A stretch of DNA of 64,000 nucleotides from Tritonibacter multivorans (GCF_001458415.1 NZ_CYSD01000019.1:1-64000), one strand, 5' to 3'. Counted from the stretch's first letter, positions 33,028 to 43,117 are shown. Program-made: numbers and translations. The notes: generated from the sequence alone by a model not told the origin.

Positions 33028-34695
33028 TCAGGAGGGATCGCGCCAGCGGTTGGCGATCGGGTAACGGCGGTCCAGCCAGAACGCCCGTGGCGTCAGACGC
33101 GCGCCAGGGGCGGACTGAAAGCGCTTGTATTCGCTGATATACAGCAGGTGTTCCACCCGTTTGGCCACATCCCGGTCAAAGCCCGCTTCGACACAATCTG
33201 CAATGGCCCCCTCTTGGTCGACCAGAATGTCCAGAATGGCATCAAGTTCCGGGTAATCCGGCAGGGAATCGCTGTCTTTCTGATCCTCGCGCAGCTCCGC
33301 ACTTGGCGGCTTGTCGATAACATTGGGGCGGATCACTTCGCCGTCCGGGCCCATCATCCACGCGCGGTGATTGGCATTGCGCCAGCGGCAGGTTTCAAAC
33401 ACCCGCGTTTTATAGAGATCCTTGATCGGATTATAGCCGCCGTTCATATCGCCATAGATGGTGGCATAGCCCACGGCGACCTCGGATTTATTGCCGGTGG
33501 TCAGCAGTATTTCACCAAATTTGTTGGACATCGCCATCAACAAGAGGCCGCGCAGGCGGGACTGGATGTTTTCTTCGGTCAGCCCTTCATCGAGACCCGC
33601 AAACAGCGGCGCCAGCGTATTGGTGATGGCCGCGCGACCTTCGGAAATCGGGACATAGTCGTAATGCACGCCCAGCGCCTCTGCCACGGCCTCGGCATCC
33701 TCAAGCGATTCCTGAGAGGTGTATTCCGAAGGCAGCATCACGCAGCGGACGTTTTCCGCACCCAGCGCATCCACGGCGATGGTGGCAACAATGGCCGAAT
33801 CCACCCCGCCCGACAGGCCAAGCAGCACCTTCTTGAAGCCGGTCTTGCGCATGTAATCGCGCAAGGACAGCACCATGGTGTGATAGTCCTGTTCCCATTC
33901 ATCCGGGATGGGCGCCTTTTCACCCTCAACAATGCGCCAGCCATCGCCCGGGTTTTCCAGATCCACATGGGTGACGCATTCGTCGAACACCGGCATCTGC
34001 AAGGCCAGCGCGCCACCAGGGTTCAGGGCAAAGCTGCCGCCGTCAAAGACCTGATCGTCCTGACCGCCGACCATATTGAGGTAGATCACCGGCAGGCCTG
34101 TCTCGATGCAGCGGGCGACCATATGGTTTTGGCGCACTTCCATCTTATTGCGGAAATAGGGCGACCCATTAGGGATCAGCAGGAACTCTGCCCCGGTTTC
34201 TTCCAGCGTCTCGGCCACGTCTTCGTGCCAGCCATCCTCGCAGATGGGCGATCCGATGCGGGTATTGCCAACGCTGTAGGGACCACCCAGAGGGCCTGCA
34301 TCAAAGATCCGCACCTCGTCAAAGACGGTTTCATTCGGCAGGTGATGCTTCAGCACCTTGGAGGCGATATTGCCATCCTTCAGGATCAGATAGGCGTTAA
34401 AAAGCTTGCCATCTTCGGCCCAGGGACACCCAATGGCAAGCGCTGGGCCTTCGGCGACCTCCACCGCGAGGGCTTCCACCGCAGCCATGGCCGCGCGGTG
34501 GAAGGCGGGCTTCATCACCAGATCCTGCGTATTGTAACCGGTGATGAACATCTCCGGCAGCGCCACAAGATTGGCCCCGGCCTCGCGGCCTTGCTCCCAT
34601 GCCGCGCGCGCCTTGGCGGCATTGCCGTCCAGATCGCCCACTGTCGGGTTCAACTGTGCCAGTGTCACGCGAAAACGGTCGCCCGTGAAGCTCAT
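33028..34695 (-). CDS. nadE: glutamine-dependent NAD+ synthase
   Basis: 555 residues in two domains. The N-terminal nitrilase-like glutaminase (about 1-270) has its triad Glu in VALPEMFITGYN, Lys in KVLKHHLPNE and Cys in SPICEDGWHED. The C-terminal NAD synthetase domain has the PP-loop LLGLSGGVDSAIVATIAVD and TTGNKSEVAVGYATIYGDM. It converts deamido-NAD to NAD with glutamine-derived ammonia, completing the pathway that uses NadD (at 19.4-20 kb). The start at 34695 (MSFTGDRFRVTLAQLNP) follows the family; the longer frame is not credible. It is divergent from the MORN gene. Confidence 0.95.
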   Translation of the reverse strand: MSFTGDRFRVTLAQLNPTVGDLDGNAAKARAAWEQGREAGANLVALPEMFITGYNTQDLVMKPAFHRAAMAAVEALAVEVAEGPALAIGCPWAEDGKLFNAYLILKDGNIASKVLKHHLPNETVFDEVRIFDAGPLGGPYSVGNTRIGSPICEDGWHEDVAETLEETGAEFLLIPNGSPYFRNKMEVRQNHMVARCIETGLPVIYLNMVGGQDDQVFDGGSFALNPGGALALQMPVFDECVTHVDLENPGDGWRIVEGEKAPIPDEWEQDYHTMVLSLRDYMRKTGFKKVLLGLSGGVDSAIVATIAVDALGAENVRCVMLPSEYTSQESLEDAEAVAEALGVHYDYVPISEGRAAITNTLAPLFAGLDEGLTEENIQSRLRGLLLMAMSNKFGEILLTTGNKSEVAVGYATIYGDMNGGYNPIKDLYKTRVFETCRWRNANHRAWMMGPDGEVIRPNVIDKPPSAELREDQKDSDSLPDYPELDAILDILVDQEGAIADCVEAGFDRDVAKRVEHLLYISEYKRFQSAPGARLTPRAFWLDRRYPIANRWRDPS

Positions 34696-34942
34696 GGAAA
34701 GGATCCCCTGCTCGCAGATTTCGTCCAATGTCTGTCCAAAGCCCTTACCTGCAACCGGCGCGAAGGGCCAGCCCAAAGGCCCCGCGACGCGCTGTACCGG
34801 GCAGCAACCCGTTGCGCACGCGCAGGAAAGCACCGGCAAAACCGTTGCGGGGCGGGCTGTGCTCGCTTAGGGTCTGGGCAAACCGCTACCCATTTGGCAC
34901 GCGGCCACACACACGGCCCAATTTTGCGACAAGAGGTACGTC

Positions 34943-36394
34943 ATGCCCCGCATCCACCCTGCTCTTTTGCTGACCGCAAGCTTCGCCCTGGTGCAGCTGC
35001 CTCTTGTGGCCGCGCCGGCCTTTGCCCAAAGCAGCCAGATTTCCAGCAAGCAGGACGAAGTTGGCGGCGTCTATGAGGGCACATTCAAAGGCGGCTTGCA
35101 GCATGGGCAGGGCACCTACCGGCTGCCCGATGGCTATGAATATTCCGGCGAATGGGTCGAAGGCGAAATCCGCGGTCAGGGTGTGGCGCGCTTTGTCAAT
35201 GGATCGGTCTATGAGGGTGAATTTGCCAAAGGCAAACCCGAAGGCATCGGCAAGATCACCTATACCGATGGTGGCACCTACGAGGGCGAATGGTCCGATG
35301 GCGAAATCAACGGCCAGGGTGTGGCGATCTATGCCAATGGCGTGCGCTACGACGGGCAGTTCCTGAACGCCCGCCAGCATGGGCGCGGCGTGATGATGAT
35401 GCCGGGCGGCTATTCCTATGACGGCGACTGGGTCGAGGGACGCAAAGAGGGCAACGCCCGCATCACCTATGGCACTGGCGCGGTCTATGAGGGCGCGATA
35501 AAGGGCGGCAAACTGCACGGCAAGGGCAAGCTGACCCTGCCGGATGGGCTGGTCTATGAGGGCGATTGGACCGAGGGCCAGATGACCGGAACCGGTCGCC
35601 TGACACAGCCCAATGGCGATATCTATGATGGCCCGCTGGTGGATGGTCGCAGGCAGGGACAGGGACGTCTGGCCTATGCCAATGGCGATGTCTACGAGGG
35701 CGAATTCATGGATGGCCTGCGCGAAGGCATGGGCACCTTTCGCGGCGCTGACGGCTATGTCTACCACGGGGAATGGAAGGCCGGGCAAATCCACGGCAAG
35801 GGCGAAGTGACCTATGCCAATGGTTCGATCTACGAGGGTGAATTTCAGGATGACCTGTCGCATGGCGTGGGCCGCATCACCTATGCCGATGGCGGCACCT
35901 ACGAGGGCCAGTGGAAAGCCGGCATGATCGATGGCACTGGCGTTGCCACCTATCCCAATGGCGTCACCTACTCCGGGGACTTCAAAGGCGCGAAATTCGA
36001 TGGCTTTGGGATCATGACCTATGCGGATGGCTACCAATACGAAGGCAATTGGAAAGCCGGGCTGCGCGAGGGCAGCGCCAAGGTGGTTTATGCGGATGGC
36101 TCTGTCTACGAAGGCCAGTTCGCCGCAGGTCAACGTCAGGGTCAGGGCAAAGTGACCATGCCCGACGGGTTCGTCTATGAAGGCGAATGGCGCGAAGGCA
36201 AGATCAGCGGCGAAGGCGTGGCGCGCTATGCCAATGGTGACGTCTACACCGGCACCTTTGTTGATTCCAAACGTCAGGGTCCGGGCACCATGCGCTATGC
36301 CAGCGGTCAGGAGGCCTCTGGGCTCTGGGACGATGGGGCGTTGACCTCGGGCCGGGCCGGTGAGCAGGCGCCTGAACAGCCGACCAGCGAATAA
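34943..36394 (+). CDS. secreted protein built of 18 MORN repeats
   Basis: 483 residues: a signal peptide (MPRIHPALLLTASFALVQLP, cleavage after AFA near 28), then from Tyr44 a perfectly periodic array of 18 repeats of exactly 23 residues of the form Y-E/D-G-x-W/F-x-x-G-x-x-x-G-x-G-x-x-x-x-x-x-G, plus a degenerate 19th (ASGLWDDG) and a short acidic tail. MORN repeats form an elongated beta-hairpin solenoid used for lipid or protein binding. Most bacterial MORN proteins are shorter; an exported, purely MORN protein of this length suggests an envelope or surface scaffold. The partner is unknown. It is followed 17 bp later by an unknown gene. Confidence 0.9.
   Translation: MPRIHPALLLTASFALVQLPLVAAPAFAQSSQISSKQDEVGGVYEGTFKGGLQHGQGTYRLPDGYEYSGEWVEGEIRGQGVARFVNGSVYEGEFAKGKPEGIGKITYTDGGTYEGEWSDGEINGQGVAIYANGVRYDGQFLNARQHGRGVMMMPGGYSYDGDWVEGRKEGNARITYGTGAVYEGAIKGGKLHGKGKLTLPDGLVYEGDWTEGQMTGTGRLTQPNGDIYDGPLVDGRRQGQGRLAYANGDVYEGEFMDGLREGMGTFRGADGYVYHGEWKAGQIHGKGEVTYANGSIYEGEFQDDLSHGVGRITYADGGTYEGQWKAGMIDGTGVATYPNGVTYSGDFKGAKFDGFGIMTYADGYQYEGNWKAGLREGSAKVVYADGSVYEGQFAAGQRQGQGKVTMPDGFVYEGEWREGKISGEGVARYANGDVYTGTFVDSKRQGPGTMRYASGQEASGLWDDGALTSGRAGEQAPEQPTSE
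35072..36313 (+). repeat. 18 x 69-bp coding tandem repeats (MORN)
   Basis: The reading frame repeats every 69 bases (23 codons) without a single insertion or deletion across 18 units, each beginning with a Tyr codon. Units are diverged in sequence (only the Y-x-G-x-(W/F)-x-x-G-x-x-x-G-x-G core is kept), so the array is old rather than freshly duplicated. Confidence 0.9.
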
Positions 36395-36410
36395 GTCATC
36401 GCAGGCGTCG

Positions 36411-37427
36411 ATGGCTTGGCTGGTTTTCACAGTATTTGGCACGGGCGCTGCTGCCACGCGCCAACAGGGCGAACTGTCCTTTGCCGTGCTGTCCGCCCTG
36501 AAACAGGGGCTGGAGGTCGAGGGCGCTGCGCCGGTTCAGATCCTGCTGTTCTGTGACGCCGCCAATCAGCGCAGCGATCTGCCGGTCCACCATCTGATCC
36601 ACGACACCGACCCCGGCCTTTGCGGCGGGCTCCGGATGGTGGCCGATCACCTTGCGGCCCCCTTCGTGATGGTCGCAACCGCCAGCGTCTTCAAATCGCC
36701 GCCTGCGCGTCTGTTTGACGGTCTGACGGATCGCCCGTTGGTGCAGTCCGAGACCGGCCTGCTGTCCTCCCAAGCGGGGTACGAGACCTTTGTCGACCAC
36801 ATCATCGCACACAGCGGCACCAGACCCGCAGCCGACGCCCCGGCCTATGATCTAGGGGTATTGGGCCTTGACCCCTCGCGGGGGTACTTTTCATTTCTCA
36901 ACAAAAACAACTCTTCCATAGGAATCAATACCTCAGAAAGATCAAATTTCGAACATTTCGACCTGATTCAGCGCATCGCGTCCTTGGGCCGACCTGATGT
37001 CGCTGACGCCCTTGTCACGCTTTACACCGGACGCCGTCACCCCATCCGCCATGTCTATCACGGGATGCAACGGTCGATGTTCCCTGCCGGTCAGCCGGTG
37101 AACTGCGCGCTGGCGTCGCGACTGCCGGAAGTGAAAATGCCCCCCAGCCCCTTTGGCCTGCGACTGCGGGCGAAACTGGGGGCGATGCGACGCGGTTTCG
37201 GCCTTGGCACGACTGCGGGCTACCACGCTTATCTCTGTGCTTTTGCCGCACCCACGGACGATGGCCGCGATGTCTGGGCCAATATTGCGCTGGATCACCT
37301 AGAGGCCTCCCTCGCCCCGCGCGACAGGCTGGCACGTGCCCTGCCCCGGCTTGCGCAGGACGCTCTGGACGCCGCCAAACTGCGGCCTGACACCACCGCG
37401 CGCTGGCTGGCCTTCTGGCGAGGGTGA
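36411..37427 (+). CDS. unknown protein, 338 residues
   Basis: A soluble protein beginning MAWLVFTVFGTGAAATRQQG, with PVQILLFCDAANQRSDLPVH, then GGLRMVADHLAAPFVMVATA, and a C-terminal half rich in Arg (FGLRLRAKLGAMRRGFGLG). No motif I can name is present; the N-terminal order of strands vaguely resembles a GT-A glycosyltransferase but no DxD is found. It starts 17 bp after the MORN gene and is probably co-transcribed with it, so it may handle the same surface structure. A short AT-rich patch near 36,890-36,960 inside the gene contrasts with the GC-rich rest. The open frame to 36360 overlaps the MORN gene and is not preferred. Confidence 0.6.
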   Translation: MAWLVFTVFGTGAAATRQQGELSFAVLSALKQGLEVEGAAPVQILLFCDAANQRSDLPVHHLIHDTDPGLCGGLRMVADHLAAPFVMVATASVFKSPPARLFDGLTDRPLVQSETGLLSSQAGYETFVDHIIAHSGTRPAADAPAYDLGVLGLDPSRGYFSFLNKNNSSIGINTSERSNFEHFDLIQRIASLGRPDVADALVTLYTGRRHPIRHVYHGMQRSMFPAGQPVNCALASRLPEVKMPPSPFGLRLRAKLGAMRRGFGLGTTAGYHAYLCAFAAPTDDGRDVWANIALDHLEASLAPRDRLARALPRLAQDALDAAKLRPDTTARWLAFWRG

Positions 37428-37506
37428 GCCCCGTCTAATCCCCGCCCCTGCCTTGGGGAAAAAATTCCTCTTTCCATTCACGGCTTGGCCTGTATAAAAA
37501 CGCCCC

Positions 37507-37593
37507 ATGACCATGAACGCAGATATCCTTTCTCTGGACGCCACCACCCGTGGCGCGGCTCTGCGTGGCCTACTGCTCCTAGTCCGCCTCTGA
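37507..37593 (+). CDS. leuL: leucine-rich leader peptide of leuA (attenuator)
   Basis: 28 codons from ATG to TGA encode MTMNADILSLDATTRGAALR then GLLLLVRL. Seven of the last 20 codons are Leu, with four in a row (CTA CTG CTC CTA), including rare CTA. The TGA falls inside the left arm of a strong hairpin (37587-37622). This is the classic arrangement of ribosome-mediated attenuation: scarcity of charged tRNA-Leu stalls the ribosome over the Leu run and remodels the RNA ahead of leuA. Too short to be found by length-based gene callers. Confidence 0.8.
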   Translation: MTMNADILSLDATTRGAALRGLLLLVRL

Positions 37594-37622
37594 GCGTGCC
37601 ATCCGGCGCGCCCGCTCAGAGG
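37587..37622 (+). promoter_or_regulatory. leuA leader hairpin (attenuator/antiterminator candidate)
   Basis: CCTCTGAGCG (37587-37596) pairs perfectly with CGCTCAGAGG (37613-37622), 10 bp, with a GC-rich 16-nt interior. The left arm contains the leader-peptide stop codon. No U-tract follows directly, so termination may occur further on, or the hairpin may act as the competing structure. Confidence 0.65.
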
Positions 37623-37723
37623 ATGTGCATGCGCGCCAAGGACTGGACCCCATTTTTCAAGCCCCCAACAAGATGCGTACCCAAACGGGTGGCTTTGATG
37701 ACAGAGCAAGAAAGTTTACAGAC

Positions 37724-39298
37724 ATGACCACTGCTACCGACAAAGATCGCGTCCTGATCTTCGACACCACCCTGCGCGATGGTGAACAAAGCCCCGGCGC
37801 CACCATGACCCATGACGAAAAGCTCGAGATTGCAGAGCTGCTGGATGACATGGGCGTCGACATTATTGAGGCAGGTTTCCCCATCGCCTCTGAAGGCGAC
37901 TTCCGCGCGGTGTCCGAGATCGCCGAGCGTTCCAAGAACTCCACCATTTGTGGTCTGGCGCGTGCGAATTTCAAAGACATCGACCGCTGCGCCGAGGCCG
38001 TGCGCAAATCGGCCCGCCCGCGCATCCACACCTTTATCGGCACCTCGCCGCTGCACCGCGCCATTCCGAACCTGTCGATGGACGAGATGGCCGAAAAGAT
38101 CCACGACACCGTGACCCATGCGCGCAACCTCGTAGACAATGTGCAATGGTCGCCAATGGATGCCACCCGGACCGAATGGGATTACCTGTGCCGCGTGATC
38201 GAGATCGCGATCAAAGCAGGCGCCACCACCATCAATATCCCCGACACCGTGGGCTATACCGCGCCGGTGGAAAGCGCCGATCTGATCAAACGCCTGATCG
38301 AGACCGTGCCGGGTGCCGATGATGTGATCTTTGCCACCCACTGCCACAATGACCTTGGCATGGCGACCGCCAATGCGCTGGCCGCGGTAGCGGGCGGCGC
38401 GCGTCAGATCGAATGTACCATCAATGGTCTGGGCGAACGCGCGGGCAATACCGCGCTGGAAGAGGTCGTTATGGCGCTCAAGGTGCGCAATGACATTATG
38501 CCCTTCCACACCGGCATCGACACGCAGAAGATCATGCATATCTCGCGCCGTGTCTCGACCGTGTCGGGTTTCGTGGTGCAGCCGAACAAGGCGATTGTGG
38601 GCAAAAACGCCTTCGCGCATGAGTCGGGCATCCACCAGGATGGCATGCTGAAGAACAAAGAAACCTTTGAAATCATGCGCCCCGAAGATGTGGGCCTGTC
38701 GGGCACTTCGCTGCCCCTGGGCAAACACTCGGGCCGTGCGGCGCTGCGCGACAAGCTTGCGCAGCTGGGCTACGAGATCGGTGACAACCAGCTGAAGGAT
38801 CTGTTTGTCCGCTTCAAAGAACTGGCCGACCGCAAAAAAGAGGTCTTTGACGACGATATCGTCGCGCTGATGCGCGTTGGCGAAGGCGGCGAAGATGATG
38901 CGCTGCAGCTGGTGTCGATGAAAGTCACCTGCGGCACCGGCGGCCCGGCAGAAGCCACGGTTGAGATGGAAGTGGATGGCCAAGACATCACCGCCACCTC
39001 CGAAGGCGACGGCCCGGTCGATGCAACTTTCAAGGCGATCCGCAAGATCCACGAAAGCACGGCGCGCCTGCAGCTCTATCAGGTGCACGCGGTGACCGCA
39101 GGCACCGATGCGCAGGCGACCGTCACCGTGCGCCTGGAAGAAGAGGGCAATATTGCCACCGGCGAAAGCGCCAATACCGATACGGTTGTGGCCTCGGCCA
39201 AGGCCTATATCCACGCGCTGAACCGTCTGATCGTACGCCGGGGCAAGGTGGGCGAAGGCGTCGATGCCCGCGAGATTTCCTATAAGGACGTGCACTGA
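37724..39298 (+). CDS. leuA: 2-isopropylmalate synthase
   Basis: 524 residues. It condenses acetyl-CoA with 2-oxoisovalerate, the first committed step of leucine synthesis. The HMGL-like TIM barrel opens with LIFDTTLRDGEQSPGATM; THCHNDLGMATANALAA holds the HxH zinc site; GLGERAGNTALEEVVMAL and NAFAHESGIHQDGMLKN are further signatures. The C-terminal LeuA allosteric domain (about 390-524) binds leucine for feedback inhibition. The start at 37724 (MTTATDKDRVLIFD) is preferred; the ribosome site is weak (AAGAAAG), fitting a gene whose main control is the upstream leader. A perfect 12-bp terminator follows. Confidence 0.96.
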   Translation: MTTATDKDRVLIFDTTLRDGEQSPGATMTHDEKLEIAELLDDMGVDIIEAGFPIASEGDFRAVSEIAERSKNSTICGLARANFKDIDRCAEAVRKSARPRIHTFIGTSPLHRAIPNLSMDEMAEKIHDTVTHARNLVDNVQWSPMDATRTEWDYLCRVIEIAIKAGATTINIPDTVGYTAPVESADLIKRLIETVPGADDVIFATHCHNDLGMATANALAAVAGGARQIECTINGLGERAGNTALEEVVMALKVRNDIMPFHTGIDTQKIMHISRRVSTVSGFVVQPNKAIVGKNAFAHESGIHQDGMLKNKETFEIMRPEDVGLSGTSLPLGKHSGRAALRDKLAQLGYEIGDNQLKDLFVRFKELADRKKEVFDDDIVALMRVGEGGEDDALQLVSMKVTCGTGGPAEATVEMEVDGQDITATSEGDGPVDATFKAIRKIHESTARLQLYQVHAVTAGTDAQATVTVRLEEEGNIATGESANTDTVVASAKAYIHALNRLIVRRGKVGEGVDAREISYKDVH

Positions 39299-39324
39299 TC
39301 GTCCGCAGATCAAGATGACACATC

Positions 39325-39356
39325 AAAGAGGCGCAGGCACCAGTCTGCGCCTCTTT
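39325..39356 (+). terminator. intrinsic terminator of leuA
   Basis: AAAGAGGCGCAG (39325-39336) and CTGCGCCTCTTT (39345-39356) make a perfect 12-bp stem with an 8-nt loop ending in TTTTG. It is 26 bases past the leuA stop. Confidence 0.92.
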
Positions 39357-39421
39357 TGTGTCCAGCAAACACCAAAACCACTGGGTGGGCTCCTTGCCGA
39401 TTTGGAAAGGAATTGGCGGCT

Positions 39422-40951
39422 ATGGTTGTGGAAATACCCACTGCCAACGGCTCCTCTTTGATGACCAAACGCCAGCGCCCCTCTGCCAACACGCCCATCA
39501 CCGACAATGCGGCCCTATCCCTTTATGCGGCGGACCTTGCGCTGGCAAAGTCGGCCTTTGACGCGCGCGCCTTCAGACGTGCGCTGGTGCTGCTGCAGCC
39601 GATGATCGCCGAACACCCCGACCAGACCGCGCCTCTGGACATGGCGGCCACCTGTTATTGGGAGCTTGGCAATTTGGCCCGCGCGATGGAGATCATGGAT
39701 GTAATGGTCACCCTATGGCCAGAAAACGCAGCACTACTTGGCAAACGTGCGGCGCGGCATTTGTCGATAGGGCAGAAACAAGACGCCGCGCGGGACTTTC
39801 GTGCCGCTCTTCAGCTTACACCGAACAACCTGCAATTCCTTTCGGCACTAGAAAGGGTGGAGGGGATTGCCCCAAACAGCGCCGAGGCCAAAACCATCGA
39901 ACGGCTTGCCGCCCGCCCCGGCCTGCCAGCGCCAGAGTTTGTCACCGCACAGAACACGCTGGGGCGGATCAAATTCACCTCTGACCCCGCTGCCGCAATG
40001 GCGCATTTTCTGGCGTCCAAAGACGCCACTCCCGGCTCCTATGCTCCGGCCAGTTTCGACGCTTTGGTCGCAAGCCACATCAAACACTTGCCCGCCGCAG
40101 TGGATGCCGGACCTCCGCCCCCGCGGGACCACCCCATACCTGTTTTTATCACCAGCCTGCCGCGCTCTGGCAGCACCCTCTTGGAAAGCATGGCGCTGGG
40201 ACACAGCGACATTGCGACGGTTGGGGAAAGCATGGCCCTGACACAGGCCAGCGCCGGATTGAAAGCGGCCCTGCAACAGCAATTGTCCTTATCTGGCCAC
40301 GATCCCTGGGCTTGGTGGGGCGCACTGCCGGACGGGCCACGTCAGCAGGTTCTGGACCGTATTGCACTTCTCTACCGCGAAAACAGCAGCCTGCCGCCGC
40401 AATCCCCCGGGGCCAGCCGCCCCCACTGGGTTGTCGACAAAATGCCCGGCAATGTTTTTGACATGGCCCTTGCGGGACTGGCCCTGCCCGAAGCGCGCTT
40501 TGTCTTTGTGCGGCGCCATCCGCTCGATGTGGGGCTTTCGCTGATCTCAAATGCGTTTCGGACCGGCCATGGCTTCAGCAAACAGCTAAACTGGATCGGC
40601 CATTATATTCGCGCCAATTATGCGGTTGTGGACGACTGCGTGGCCAAGCTGGGGCCACGGCTGCGCCAGCAGAGCTATCGCGCGCTGGTCCAGCAGCCCG
40701 AGGTACAGATGCGCGCCGTCCTCGACCACATCGGGGCAGACTGGCAAACCAGCTGCCTGTCTCCCGAAACCCGCAGCGACGCGGTACGCACGGCCTCCGT
40801 GGTACAGCTGCGCGCGGGCATCAATCAAAAGGGGCTGGAGAAATGGCGCCCATTTGAAGCAGAGCTCGCCCCCCTAATCGAGGCGCTTGGCGGCTGGGAC
40901 TGGATCCATGCTTGGGAAGCGGCGGATGCCAAAATCGCCGCCACCCCATAG
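39422..40951 (+). CDS. TPR-containing sulfotransferase
   Basis: 509 residues. The N-terminal third (about 25-190) contains TPR-like helical pairs (FRRALVLLQPMIAEHPDQTA, ATCYWELGNLARAMEIMDVM, HLSIGQKQDAARDFRAALQL). The C-terminal part is a sulfotransferase fold with the 5'-PAPS loop FITSLPRSGSTLLESMALG and the 3'-phosphate region ARFVFVRRHPLDVGLSLIS. TPR-sulfotransferases of this sort modify proteins or glycans with sulfate from PAPS. No export signal is visible and the acceptor is unknown. The ATG at 39422 follows GGAAAGGA; an ATG at 39461 is possible but lacks a ribosome site. Confidence 0.85.
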   Translation: MVVEIPTANGSSLMTKRQRPSANTPITDNAALSLYAADLALAKSAFDARAFRRALVLLQPMIAEHPDQTAPLDMAATCYWELGNLARAMEIMDVMVTLWPENAALLGKRAARHLSIGQKQDAARDFRAALQLTPNNLQFLSALERVEGIAPNSAEAKTIERLAARPGLPAPEFVTAQNTLGRIKFTSDPAAAMAHFLASKDATPGSYAPASFDALVASHIKHLPAAVDAGPPPPRDHPIPVFITSLPRSGSTLLESMALGHSDIATVGESMALTQASAGLKAALQQQLSLSGHDPWAWWGALPDGPRQQVLDRIALLYRENSSLPPQSPGASRPHWVVDKMPGNVFDMALAGLALPEARFVFVRRHPLDVGLSLISNAFRTGHGFSKQLNWIGHYIRANYAVVDDCVAKLGPRLRQQSYRALVQQPEVQMRAVLDHIGADWQTSCLSPETRSDAVRTASVVQLRAGINQKGLEKWRPFEAELAPLIEALGGWDWIHAWEAADAKIAATP

Positions 40952-40964
40952 GCCAGCACAGCCC

Positions 40965-41030
40965 GTTCATCTTTTCAAAAATATCCCGGGGGAGGCCGCA
41001 GGCCGGGGGCAGCGCCCCCTACTCCTACCC
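40965..41030. repeat. dispersed intergenic repeat, copy B
   Basis: Read on the minus strand this stretch gives a GGGGGCGCTGCCCCC hairpin, GGCCTGCGGCCTCC, then CGGGATATTTTTGAAAAGATG, the same order of elements as the repeat at 30,421. It lies between the converging sulfotransferase and rlmJ genes and may double as a terminator. Confidence 0.65.
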
Positions 41031-41825
41031 CTACCTTAGCGCCGCGAAACGCGCCGCCAGCGCCTGCGCCTCGTCCTTCAGACCAAAGGGCGCATTGACC
41101 ACAAACATGCCCGATCCCACCATCCGGTGGCCGTCGCGCGCCGGGGGAAAACGCACCTCGTGCCGTTCAGCCCCAGCCAGGTTCTGCGCCTCAAGTGCCG
41201 CCAGCATTGGTTCATGCGCACCATTGGTCAGGATCGGATACCACAGCGCAATCACCCCAACGTTCCATTTGCGATGCAGTTTGCCGATCGTCTTGGGGAT
41301 CTGGACGTAATCGTCTTTGATCTCGTAAGAAGGGTCAATCAGCAACAGCCCCCGGCGTGGTTCCGGGGGCACAAGGGACTGCGCGAGGGCAAAACCGTCC
41401 TGCTGGTGAATACGCGCACCGCGCCCCTTTGGCAGGGTCTGCATCGCGTCGTGCAGGGCGGCACATTCCTGCGGGTGCAGTTCGGCCAGATGCATGGAAT
41501 CACAGGCGCGCAGCATTTCAGCGGCCAGCAAAGGAGACCCCGCATAGGCCGCCTCACCGTGGCGTGCGCGCATTTCAGCGACCACTTTGGCATAGGGGTG
41601 ATCGGCACCAAACCACTCCCGCACGGCTTCGATCCCCGAAGCGGCCTCGCCGGTTTTGACGGCTTCTTCTGACGCAAGGTCATAAAGCCCGCGCCCGGCG
41701 TGCGTTTCCAAATAGCTCAGCGGTTTGTCTTTGCGCGTGAGATACGCCAGCATCCAGGCCAGAAGCGCATGTTTCTGAACATCGGCCAAGTTGCCAGCAT
41801 GAAAGATATGTTGATAGGACAGCAT
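41031..41825 (-). CDS. rlmJ: 23S rRNA (adenine-2030-N6)-methyltransferase
   Basis: 264 residues beginning MLSYQHIFHAGNLADVQKHA, the unmistakable RlmJ (YhiR) N-terminus. SAM binding is in the SYLETHAGRGLYDL motif; the catalytic loop is LLLIDPSYEIKDDY, with Ser where E. coli RlmJ, as I recall it, has a second Pro (DPPY). VGSGMFVVNAPFGLKD closes the fold. It methylates A2030 of 23S rRNA before ribosome assembly is complete. GGAGG precedes the ATG. The gene is divergent from mreB. Confidence 0.92.
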   Translation of the reverse strand: MLSYQHIFHAGNLADVQKHALLAWMLAYLTRKDKPLSYLETHAGRGLYDLASEEAVKTGEAASGIEAVREWFGADHPYAKVVAEMRARHGEAAYAGSPLLAAEMLRACDSMHLAELHPQECAALHDAMQTLPKGRGARIHQQDGFALAQSLVPPEPRRGLLLIDPSYEIKDDYVQIPKTIGKLHRKWNVGVIALWYPILTNGAHEPMLAALEAQNLAGAERHEVRFPPARDGHRMVGSGMFVVNAPFGLKDEAQALAARFAALR

Positions 41826-42055
41826 GTGCCCTCCTTAGCCCGTTTGTCTCCCATGGGAAACGGTCAATCGGTCCGCAAAGCGATGCGCTCACCGGCGGGA
41901 GTTTGCCCAAATCTTGCGCCTTTGCACAGATTCAGCACCGCAAAAGGGAAAGATGCCGCGCAATCCACCCTTTCGCGCTAACCCATGGCTGCTTATAAGA
42001 TCTCTAACCGGTGGCTCTTATCCTAGAGTCGCATTGGCCAATAAGGCAGTTCTGA

Positions 42056-43117
<1,062 letters not shown>

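Noticed and set aside
34886-36457. 523-codon minus-strand frame across the MORN gene, with its own 23-residue periodicity
   Set aside because: The periodicity is inherited from the 69-bp MORN repeats on the plus strand; signal peptide and MORN consensus support only the plus frame.
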